NCBI GenBank assembly: GCA_034387635.1
Contig: JAOANU010000005.1
Coordinates: 1,054,001-1,118,000, forward strand
Origin: Rhodosporidiobolus odoratus
Lineage: Eukaryota; Basidiomycota; Microbotryomycetes; Sporidiobolales; Sporidiobolaceae
DNA length: 64,000 nt
Direction of reading: 5' to 3'
A program made the position numbers and the translations under genes. Position 1 is the first letter of the stretch. Every line of letters begins with the position of its first letter. The notes under the pieces are model-generated. The model saw nothing but the letters and a program-made list of their open reading frames with translations, had not been told where the DNA came from and did no database searches. Shown piece by piece: positions 55,572 to 64,000 of the stretch.

Positions 55572-57106
55572 ATGGGTGTAAGAAGCGAAGCGCCTCCTCG
55601 CCCACCTTCGCTCCCGAGGCTAAGGATCCCACGCTCCATCGACACAAAGATGGGTGGACATGGCTCGACTGCACCGCCATTCCTAGCCGTTACATCTCGA
55701 CCTGCACTTCTCAGCATTCTCCGCACACTCGCCGACCGCGAGGGACAAAGGAGAGCCCTTGCAAGCGACGACCGCCTCGAGCTCCCCGTCGGCGCGATAC
55801 AGATTGGCCAGGGTGGACGAGGTGGACTGGAAGCGGGGTCTGGTCGAGGCGGGCAGATCGGAGAGCGAGAAGCGGAGGACTGGTTTTCCATGTCCGCAGG
55901 AACAACCAGAGCGAACATGAGCAAGAACCGGTGAGTTGCTTCCGCACTGCTGGCTTGTCAGAGCAACGAGACGCTTGACTAGCTGCATTTGTCAGATATG
56001 GCGACATTGTGGCCTACGACCGCACCCGCTGCATTCCCCCACTTCGTTCCGCTGCTTCACCTCACGAAGTCAGCTACGTCAATGCGTCTCTCGTGCGTGA
56101 GCCAGATCTTGGGCTGAAGGAGAGTCAGCTCAGGCGACGGTGGTGGATTGCCGCACAAGTACGCTTGTCTTGCGATTTCAGCCCTTCGTGGTATCTTCTG
56201 ACTTTTCCGGCTTCTCTCCCTTCCCTCAGGCCCCTATACCCTCGACGATTCACGACTTCCTCTCTCTTCTGCTTTACCCTCCGACGTCTCTCGCTTATCG
56301 GTCCCTGTCCGCAACTTCGGATCAAACTCCTTCACCCGTCCCTCCCTCGCTTCCGATGATCAACCTCATTGTTCAGCTCACGCCTCTCGTCGAAGGGCGG
56401 CGAGAGAAGTGCCACCCATACTTCCCCAGCGAAGTTGGCCAGACGTCAGATGTGCCTTCACCAAGTCAAGAGCCCGGTCAAGGGGTATGGGTGAAGCTGG
56501 AAAAGAAGGAAGAAAAGGACGGGGCAAGGACGAGTGAGCTGACTGTTGGGAAGGAGGGTGAAACGCAAGGACAGAAGGTCATTCATGTCGAGTACCTGGG
56601 ATGGCGTGATCATGGTGCGTTACCGTTTCTTACCATGTGTTGCTGTCGAAAGTGACCTCAACCCGTCTTCTGTTTCAACAGGCGTACCCGAGTCTCCAGC
56701 TCACCTCATACGTTTCATCGACCGCGTCCATGACCTGAACGCGTCTCTTGCACCCATTCCTCCATCACCCGCCGTCCCCGAGTCTCCCATCCTCCTTCAC
56801 TGCTCTGCTGGTGTCGGCCGGACAGGGACTTTCATCGCCATCTCGTCTTTACTGCCCTTCCTTTCATTGCTACGTACCGCGCCCACCCTTCTCTCCTCTT
56901 TGCCTGGGCCCCCTTCACCGACTTTCCACCCTCTCGGTCCTTACCCTACAACGCGTCTTCTGCCCGACGGGGTACCGGACTACGTGGGCGCTACCATCGA
57001 CGCCCTCAGAGACCAGCGCACGACGATGGCTCAGACGCAGGAGCAAACGTTGTGGGTCTACCAAGCCTTGATTGCGGCATGGGAGGGAGGGTTGTTGGCG
57101 AAGTGA
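55572..57106 (+). CDS. Classical protein tyrosine phosphatase
   Basis: Cysteine phosphatase of the classical PTP group. The first ATG in frame is 55572 (MGVRSEAPPRPPSLP); a second at 55650 (MGGHGSTAPPF) is also plausible. The pTyr-loop motif KNRYGDIVAYDRTRC is assembled across an intron. Then VSYVNASLVREPD, RRWWIAAQAPIPSTIHDFL and INLIVQLTPLVEG follow. The mobile loop reads GWRDHGVPES, with Arg where WPD has Pro. The P-loop ILLHCSAGVGRTGTFI has the nucleophile Cys and Arg. RDQRTTMAQTQEQTLWVYQA is the Q-loop. Ends at TGA 57104-57106. PRMT5 follows in tandem. Confidence 0.9.
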
Positions 57107-57542
57107 CTTTGGGCAGTTACTCTGTACTCTCGGGTTAGACGGCAGGAAGGGCGGTGACGAAGGATGTGCTTAGTAGGCGGGGCTCTTTCGTGTTAGCGGT
57201 AAACATCTGTTGTACGGTTGTCCCGCTTTTCTTCGCCGTGCGGGAGGAAAAGGAAAGCCTCCCAAGCCTTTCTCGACTGACTGCGAGCGCCGTGTCCGGC
57301 AACAGACTTGGGACAACTCAATGAGCGACTAGGCCGCGGGTACTATGGTGAGGAAGCTGCACGCGACTTTTGAGAAAGTTGATGAGAAACTAGGGCTCCG
57401 TCTTGAACATCACCGCTCGCTCGGCTCGTGATAGCTAGAAACTTCACCAACCACTGGAAGAACACCTTACGCCTCGCCATATCCAGCTACAACTCGCCCA
57501 GCGTCGCTCGAAGCCCGGTCGTCAACTTTCCCCTCTCCTGCG
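57107..57542. other. Intergenic: phosphatase 3' end and PRMT5 promoter
   Basis: 436 bp between tandem plus-strand genes; nothing specific recognised. Confidence 0.4.
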
Positions 57543-60500
57543 ATGGAACGCCTTCCCATCGCCTTACACCTCCCGCAAGAGGTACTGCCACTCACTGGAG
57601 CGGGAGGCAGCAACCAGATACGCGGCAAGCAACCCTCGACAGTCGTCGGCAGCGGAGCAGGCTATGGACCGCCTCTGGCACCCGAGGGAACTCCACTCTC
57701 CCGCCTCGTCTCACAGACCCTATACGTCCCGCCACGAGAACCTACGCCATCAGAAGCCGCTCAGGGCTGGACGCCGTCACGAGGGGGAAAGACGGAGTAT
57801 GATGCGGTAGCCATTCCGCTGACCAACGGGAATTGGCAGGAAAGGTGGGAGAGGATGTGCACCATCACCGCTAGCGCGACCGAGGCCGAGCTGGGAGAGC
57901 TGGCTAGGCAGGAAGAACTGCAGAAGTCGGAGTCGGAGACCTGGCGAGCGGGAGGTGGATTTGTGCGGAATGAGGTCAATATTACCAGGAGCGGTACGCT
58001 GGTCCTCGCTACCAGTGGTCTACGCAGCTTGACCTGATCGTCTCCACCTACAGAGGAAGCCGGTAGTCTCATCACTTTCGCCTCGGAATGGATCGAACTC
58101 GACAGTCCTGTCGAGGGTATCCGTTTCGATGCAGAACTCGCTCTACGACAGGAGATCAGCTATGCTTCGTACCTATCCATCGCTACTATCATTCTTCCGC
58201 CTCCACGGCTGGAGAATCGCGAATACCTCGCCGACTATGCTCGCGCCATCAACGGGGCTCTTGCAAGCAGCTGGCACATCAACGTGAGCACTGCTTCTGG
58301 TTTTCGGTTCCCGCTGTAGCTTACAACGCATCCTACAGATCTCAATTCGTATGCCGGTGGCCGAATACACAATTGCCGAGCTCTCTGCTCGACCGGGAAC
58401 GCCTGCTTTCCAAGGCCTCGCTGGCGATGCGGACAACAACGAGACCTGGGAGATGTGGAACACGCTGCGGGGCTTGTGCAGCTACTCTCCGCGCCTCAGC
58501 CTCAGTAAGCCCAGGCTTCTTCCGATTGACCGTAGTGCTTACCCCCGTTCCTTCCTCGCAGCCCTCGACCTCACCAACCCGCTACCTCCCGCTCGATCAC
58601 TCGGGCGATGGTCAGCTGAACCGCTCAAGCACATCTTCTTGCCCTGCTCCACTTTCATCCCCAACGCGAAGGCTTATCCCGTACTGTCGAAAAGTATGCA
58701 AGCATTCTTGAAGAGCGTGCTAAAGGTGCGACTTCCTCCTATTCCTTGCTCCGCAGTGCCACTCATGTTCCGCTTCTGCAGTTCCGCCCCACCATGATCC
58801 TCTCCGGAACGCACCGTGGTATACACGGCGCAGGAGGACACCTCGCCTACGCGCAATATGTCCGTTACCTGCACCGCAAGTCCATCGAGCTGGCACCCGT
58901 CGAGGAGTATGCACAAGGCTACATGGACCACCTACAGCAACCCCTTCAGCCGTTGATGGACAACTTGGAGGGCGAAACGTACGAAGGGTTCGAGAAGGAT
59001 CCGATCAAATATCGCCAGTACGAAGAGGCGGTTTACAGGGCGTTGTGCGATCGGCCGCAACATCTCGTCACGTGCGTACCACTGTGTTACATGCAAGAGT
59101 CCACAGCTCAACAGCTTTTGCGTTGCAGCACTATCTTCGTTGTCGGTGCCGGACGAGGTCCGCTAGTTGCGGGTTGCTTGCGTGCAGCAGAGCGAGCACA
59201 ACGGCGGATAACTCTCACCGCCGTCGAGAAAAATCCCGCTGCTTACGTCATGTGCGTCTGTCCGTCAATACACATGAGGCAGATCGAGCTAACTCTCACT
59301 TAACCTTCTCAAACTCGTTACCCTTCTTATAGCCTGCAAGAACGCTCTGCACTGGAATGGGGCAGCCAGGTCAAGCTCGTGTACTCTGACATGCGGAGCT
59401 TTAACCCGTCAGAAAAGGCGGACATCATTGTCAGCGAGCTACTCGGTTCTTTCGGCGACAACGAGTTGAGCCCGGAATGCCTGGACGGCGTCATGCGAAC
59501 ACTCAAGCGTACGTCGCGCATAGCGTCTGCTCTCGTCTACTGAACTAACAGGGTTCGTGCTTCGCATGTGCAGCCGACGGCATCTCCATTCCCTGCTCGT
59601 ACACTTCCTACCTCGCCCCCATCTCGACGTCTCGCCTACATACCGAGGTCACCAACCCTCAAGTTGCCTCCGCCTCTACCGTAGTCGAATCAAAGCCTGC
59701 CGAACAGCCTTATGTCGTCATGTTCTCTGCCTTCCACACTCTCAGCGCAGAAGGAGGTCGGCTAGGCGCAGAAAAGGTTCAGGAATGCTGGACTTTCGAC
59801 CACCCTCGGCCAGACGTGGTCGTCGATGATAACGGTGAGTCCTCCCACAGCTCTTCGTCCTTCGCCTAGCAGAAACTGACGATCCCGTTCTTAGGCTTGC
59901 CCTTCACCAACCATCACAATGCCCGTTCCGCCCACCTCACATTCCATATCCCGCGCGCCGGTATCTGCCACGGCTTCGCCGGGTACTTCGAGGCGGTCTT
60001 GTATGCCGACGTCACCCTCTCCATCCACCCCGAGAGGGCTGCCGGCGACATGCTCAGCTGGTTCCCGATCTTCTTCCCGCTTTCTGTGCGTTTCATTTTC
60101 TCCCCACATTTGCTTCCAGCCCGCCGTGGTATCACTCACGGCGACACTCAGAGTCGTCCTCTGATTGACCTGCAATCGAATTCTGACCCGAACTTCAACA
60201 GGAACCACTCTACCTCCCCGCCCAATCGGAGCTCGACGTCCAGATGTGGCGGCTGACCGACAACACCAAGCGCCGCGTCTGGTTCGAGTGGTGCGCCCAA
60301 GCATATCTTTGCGCCTCGGCGCTCGCCTTCCCCTCTCCACACACCGGCGGCTTCCCTAGCTCCCCTCCCGGTAGCGCCACCAGCGGAACCTTCTCGACCG
60401 CCCGCGGACCTCTCTCGCCCAAACACCCTTACAGCCCGGGTCAAGGTCAAGACGCGTTTCAGAGCGCGCCGAGTCCCATGTTGGGCAGTTCGGCGGATGG

Positions 60501-60651
60501 GAGGATGCCGGGGATTGCGGAGGAGGGGGAGGCGGCATCCTTTGCGAGTGCAGGGGCGGGGACGATGCTGGGCGGAGAAGAGGGGAGGATCAAGATTTCG
60601 CAGACGAAGTTGCACAACGCGAATGGGAAGCAGAATTGGATTGGGTTGTAG
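57543..60651 (+). CDS. PRMT5: Type II protein arginine methyltransferase PRMT5/Hsl7/Skb1
   Basis: Makes symmetric dimethylarginine on histones, Sm proteins and others; yeast Hsl7 and fission-yeast Skb1 also act in cell-cycle control. Starts [19 protein letters not shown]. The TIM-barrel N-domain contains [20 protein letters not shown] and [16 protein letters not shown]. The Rossmann part has [13 protein letters not shown] (SAM motif I), [12 protein letters not shown] and the double-E loop [19 protein letters not shown]. The beta-barrel has [46 protein letters not shown] and [20 protein letters not shown]. An insertion of roughly 90 Ser/Pro/Gly-rich residues (60330-60590) precedes the final [14 protein letters not shown]. 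About ten exons. Confidence 0.95.
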
Positions 60652-60897
60652 AGGGTTTGTTGCTCGTATCCCTGATGTCGAACCCTATCTCTCTCTGTGG
60701 CAGAGGCGCAGGCAAGGCGCAGGCGAGATCCGAGACGAAGACGCTCTAGCTATTTGCATCTCGTAGCGCGGGCGAAGATGGAGAAGGTAAAATCGGAAGC
60801 GCCTCCTTCGCCATCGCAAGCTAGGCACAGAGAGGGAAGGAAGATGCTAACTCAGGTACAGTAGATATATCGAGATGATAGCGACGCCTGAAACTCC

Positions 60898-62694
60898 TCA
60901 CGCCGCCGCCGTTCCGTTCGGAGCGGGATGAAGTGCCGGCGCCGCTTCCGCCACAGCTTGCTTACTCGCCAAAGGCGCCTCAACAAACTTCTCATCCGCC
61001 GGCGTGATCAACCCATCCTCGACAACGGTCGTCGCGCCACTACTGCTGGTCGTCTCACCATTCGTCGCCACACCGTTCGCATCACCCAAAGACACCGCCG
61101 CGAGTTGTTGCGTAGGCGGTTCGAGTTTCGTGTCCGAGGTCGAAGAAGCGCCGATGACCTGTTCCGCCTTGGGGGCATCCACCACATCCGCTTCGACACC
61201 TTTCGCCACCTTTGGAGCCTCTCCAGGCACGCGAGCTCCTCGAATAATAGCCTCATCGCACCCACACCGGTTGTCTCCGTACTTCTGCCATCGCGCAAAG
61301 TTGGCGGCTTTGCGTTCAGAGCAGAGTTTAGTGAGAGCGGGGAAGTAGGTCGAGTGGTCGTAGGCCATGTTGATGTTGCCGCCGAAGATGGTTTGCAATT
61401 GGGAGGGGGGGATGAGGGAGGTTGCGTCGGGTTTGTCGAGGAAGCGGATCTGGGGAGAAGAGAGTATGTCAGCTAAGAGGTAGGAGGCAGAAAGAGAGGC
61501 GGGAGAGAACGTACCTTTTCTTTGGTGATTGGGTCGACGAAGGGCGAGACGAGCTGCGTAACGACAGAGAGAATCAGTTCCTACTGTCACCTGCCGATGA
61601 AAATCGCTTTGAGGGCTAACCTTGTAGAACGCGAAGAAGATCTGAGGAATGTTGACGCAGACAGCCTTGCCGAGTCGTTCGCAGTAGTAAGTCTGAAGGA
61701 TCTCGAGGCTGCATCGTAGTCGCGTCAGCAATGGGACGGGTAACGAAACGAGGCATCGAGACCCGACTCACACCTTCCTCGCCTGACTCAGCGTAGTCGG
61801 CTGACCCTTTGCGCCCTTCTCGCCCGCGCCGAAGTCGATGCACAGGCAGAGCATGTCGACGGCAGGGTCGGTCGGTGGGAGGAGGTCGAGGGTGCGCTCG
61901 AGGCACCAGACGACAAAGGAGATTTGGTCGGGACCGACTTGGGTGTTTTGGCGGTTAGGGTGCTGGCAGAAGAAGGGGGTCAGGACAGGAACAGGACGAA
62001 AGGGACGTGCAAAAACTGGCGAATTGGCGAGAAAAGGCGAAGGTGAACGAGAAACCGGAAACTGACCATGTACAAGACCGGTCGGCAGTTGACGTCGAAG
62101 CCCATGACGAGCTCCTTTCCCGTCTCGCCCTCCTTCCAGATATCGCTCTCCTTCATGCCGTCGACGTTGAACTCGCGCCTCCAGACGCACGTCTCTTCGG
62201 CGCGCCTGACTCCGGCAGGGTAATCCCACTTTGTCGCGCGGAGGCAACGGAGAAAGGCTTGGCGGGACCAGTAGCACTTTTCGACGTCGGAGAGGGGGTA
62301 GACATCTGCAAGCTAGAGGTACCGAGCCAGGCGAGCAAGTTACGAGTCAGACAAGGAGGCAAAACACGAGAGAAAGAAGAGAAAGAAAAAAAGGACTAAC
62401 TTCTGCTTCGGACACGGCGGCTCCCCTGCCAAACAAGCTGCCAAACCTGCTGCCTGCGCCCGTTTCTTTGGCATGCTGAGCCCTGAGAGTCTTTAGGAGC
62501 TTTGGGAGTTTGAAGTCGGGACGGTTAAAGTGTTTGATGAGTTTGTCGAGTTTGGCTTGTTCATCGGCGGTGACTTGCCTGGGGGGCGCGGGCTGAGCAG
62601 AGGGATCTGGTCGTGCGATGGGGTAAGGGAAGGGAGTGGTTGAATCGGAGGGAGGAGAGGGGAGAGTTGATTCAAACGAGGTGGAGGCAGTCAT
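60898..62694 (-). CDS. SEC14/CRAL-TRIO phosphatidylinositol-transfer protein
   Basis: Cytosolic or membrane-associated lipid-transfer protein, closest in layout to fungal Pdr16/Sfh-type proteins. Start ATG 62694 (MTASTSFESTLPSPPSDS). CRAL-TRIO N-terminal helices: VEKCYWSRQAFLRCLRATKW. Lipid-binding domain: LVMGFDVNCRPVLYMHPNRQ, ISFVVWCLERTLDLLPP, MLCLCIDFGA, LEILQTYYCERLGKAVCVNI, PQIFFAFYKLVSPFVDPITK, EKIRFLDK and GGNINMAYDHSTYFP. The C-terminal 120 residues are Ala/Thr/Pro-rich and ordinary low complexity. Ends at 60898. Five or six exons. Confidence 0.88.
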
Positions 62695-62923
62695 CGTCAC
62701 ACGAGGGTGGGTGGTGGTGGTGGATGGATGAACGAGGGAAGGGGAACCGAGTTGCGGATGCAAAGTGGGGCTGAGTAAGCTGATTGAAGAGTACTAAGTA
62801 AGAAAGAACAGCTAGTATTGGAGTGTAAACGTAATCCAGTAGTCGGCAGCGGAGCAAACGGAAGTACGAACACTCGGAATCCCCTCCAGTCCTCGCATCT
62901 CAATCACTGGGTCATAGCCACCA
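62695..62923. promoter_or_regulatory. Divergent promoter region, SEC14-like / DUF2011-like
   Basis: 229 bp between divergent starts at 62694 (-) and 62924 (+). It contains a (GGT)n-like run near 62708-62722 and an AT-richer segment around 62790-62815. No defined element recognised. Confidence 0.3.
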
Positions 62924-64000
62924 ATGTCACCGAGTCCATCTCCACCTCCACCTGATCTCTCCACCAAGGACGCCCAGTCCCGTCTCGCAAAACTCGAACA
63001 ACTCCTCGCCGCTCAATTCTTCCCATCCACCTTCGACACCCCCGACGTCCACTCCAATGTCGACCTAGACAGACCGAGCAAGCGCAGAAACAGCGACCAC
63101 GGCCCGCCTGATCCTCTCCTAGAGACGCTGGCGGATCAGGTCGACCCACCCAAAGTCGATCAAGCAGTTAGTGAGCCAGCCTCTACGCCAATGCAGCGAA
63201 AAGGCTACTGACGAGCCTCTATCTCCAGCCTTTCGTCTATTTAGCACCCAGACAGCACCCCAGACCGTCATCATCAGGGAAGGCGATGGCCCGCACCCCG
63301 TCGTCCTCGACCGGAGAATACGGTGCGGCTCGTCTTCTGCGCAGCCCACCCTACAGCTACTGACTAGACTTTGCGCAGAGCGGTCGAAGATGAGCCAGCA
63401 GAGCTACGTCACGCACGTCAAACGGCTATACGGGAACTGGCAGTCGAGGGAAAAGACGTTCTAGCAGCAGCTCGATTACCAGTTCGTCCTCTTTTCTCCA
63501 CCCTTACCCCGATCTCCGTCCTGATCTACCCGCTCTCAGCCTTCAAATCTCGCTCTACAATCCCACCTGCACACGACCCGCACCGCTCGCCTCTCAACCC
63601 CTGTCCCTCCTCCTCTCGCCTACCTAAACGCCCTCCTCCCCCGTTCCCTCTCCGTCCTCTCTCCCTACACCACTCCAAGCAACCACCCCCCAGAAAGACC
63701 TCACGACGGTCTCCTCTCTCAGCCGCCTTTCAAGCTCGGAGTGAAAGGCGGAGGGGGCAAACCACCTCCGTTGGCTGATGCGATAAAGGTTCAAGCGGCG
63801 GCGCCGATGAGTAAGAGTGCTAAGAAGAGGGCTGCGAAACGTGCGGCGGCGGGAGAATCAGTTGAAGGGGCTTACAATGATGACGACAAGGGGACGGGGG
63901 TAGCGGCGCAACCAGCCAAGGATTGGTCGAGCCTCGAGCCGCTGCCCCAGGATAAGACGCTGAAGAGGAAGGATCCGAGGATCAAGATGCCACCTAGGAA
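62924..64000 (+). CDS. DUF2011-like basic protein (3' partial)
   Basis: Starts MSPSPSPPPPDLSTKDAQSR and has a short coiled coil (LAKLEQLLAAQFFPS). Splicing with donor GTGAGC and acceptor CTCCAG restores TFRLFSTQTAPQTVIIRE, then GPHPVVLDRRIR and AVEDEPAELRHARQTAIREL. The FRLF-x-VIIRE pattern resembles the fungal DUF2011 family, whose function is unknown; this link is tentative. The last visible exon reads KLGVKGGGGKPPPLADAI, SKSAKKRAAKRAAAGE and DPRIKMPPRK, Lys-rich as in nucleolar proteins, and runs off the window. The exon arrangement at 63480-63720 is uncertain. Confidence 0.55.

Noticed and set aside
1..64000. tRNA genes, transposons, CRISPR arrays or a biosynthetic/defence cluster
   Set aside because: I scanned for B-box-like GGTTCGA motifs, terminal repeats, transposase or reverse-transcriptase motifs and spaced repeats and found none convincing; the genes are mostly housekeeping.

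Overview
This is a GC-rich, gene-dense, intron-rich fungal chromosome segment with 29 protein-coding genes on both strands and no rRNA, tRNA, transposon or CRISPR that I can recognise. Introns are mostly 50-130 nt, with GTNNGN donors, CTGAC/CTAAC branch sites and YAG acceptors. The proteins look basidiomycete: a RAS that begins like Cryptococcus RAS1, a Pfa4 with the basidiomycete-type C-terminus, and an Ncp1-like coiled-coil protein. I infer Basidiomycota, most likely Pucciniomycotina/Microbotryomycetes (a Rhodotorula/Sporobolomyces-type yeast). Gene limits below run from start codon to stop codon and include introns.

1-8.6 kb: the 3' part of the SIN3 corepressor (+), a Ser/Pro-rich coiled-coil protein with an unresolved 5' end (-), and palmitoyltransferase PFA4 (-). 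8.8-18 kb: vacuolar-type carboxypeptidase Y (-), a TXNDC17-like thioredoxin (+), a Ser-rich coiled-coil protein (-), a 2-oxoglutarate/Fe(II) oxygenase (+) and an Rsc4-like double-bromodomain protein (-). 18-28 kb: a protoglobin-domain protein (+), a DUF300/TMEM184 membrane protein (+), an Ncp1-like coiled-coil protein (-), RAS (-) and a single-pass membrane protein (-). 28-44 kb: FES1 (+), an acyl-CoA synthetase (+), KU80 (-), a shortened RTA1-like membrane protein (+), a His-rich allergen-like protein (-) and a VCX1-type Ca2+/H+ exchanger (-). 44-64 kb: biotin synthase (-), Mn/Fe superoxide dismutase (+), GABA transaminase (-), THOC5 (+), ISD11 (+), MsrA (+), a tyrosine phosphatase (+), PRMT5 (+), a SEC14-like lipid transfer protein (-) and the start of a DUF2011-like protein (+).

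This is mostly housekeeping content in ordinary eukaryotic order, not an operon or defence island. BIO2, SOD2, ISD11 and MsrA make a loose Fe-S/redox neighbourhood at 44-54 kb. Many genes are arranged head-to-head over short shared promoters.

The most unusual signal is in the splicing. Several invariant active-site segments are built from very short exons. In RAS the effector loop appears to need a 16-nt exon followed by a 2-nt exon. The catalytic-His loop of CPY and the metal-ligand His segment of SOD2 each sit on a 14-nt exon, and part of the MsrA catalytic motif sits on a 9-nt exon. At least two introns, and probably three, use GC-AG borders. These models rest on reading-frame and protein-family conservation and can be tested directly with RNA data.
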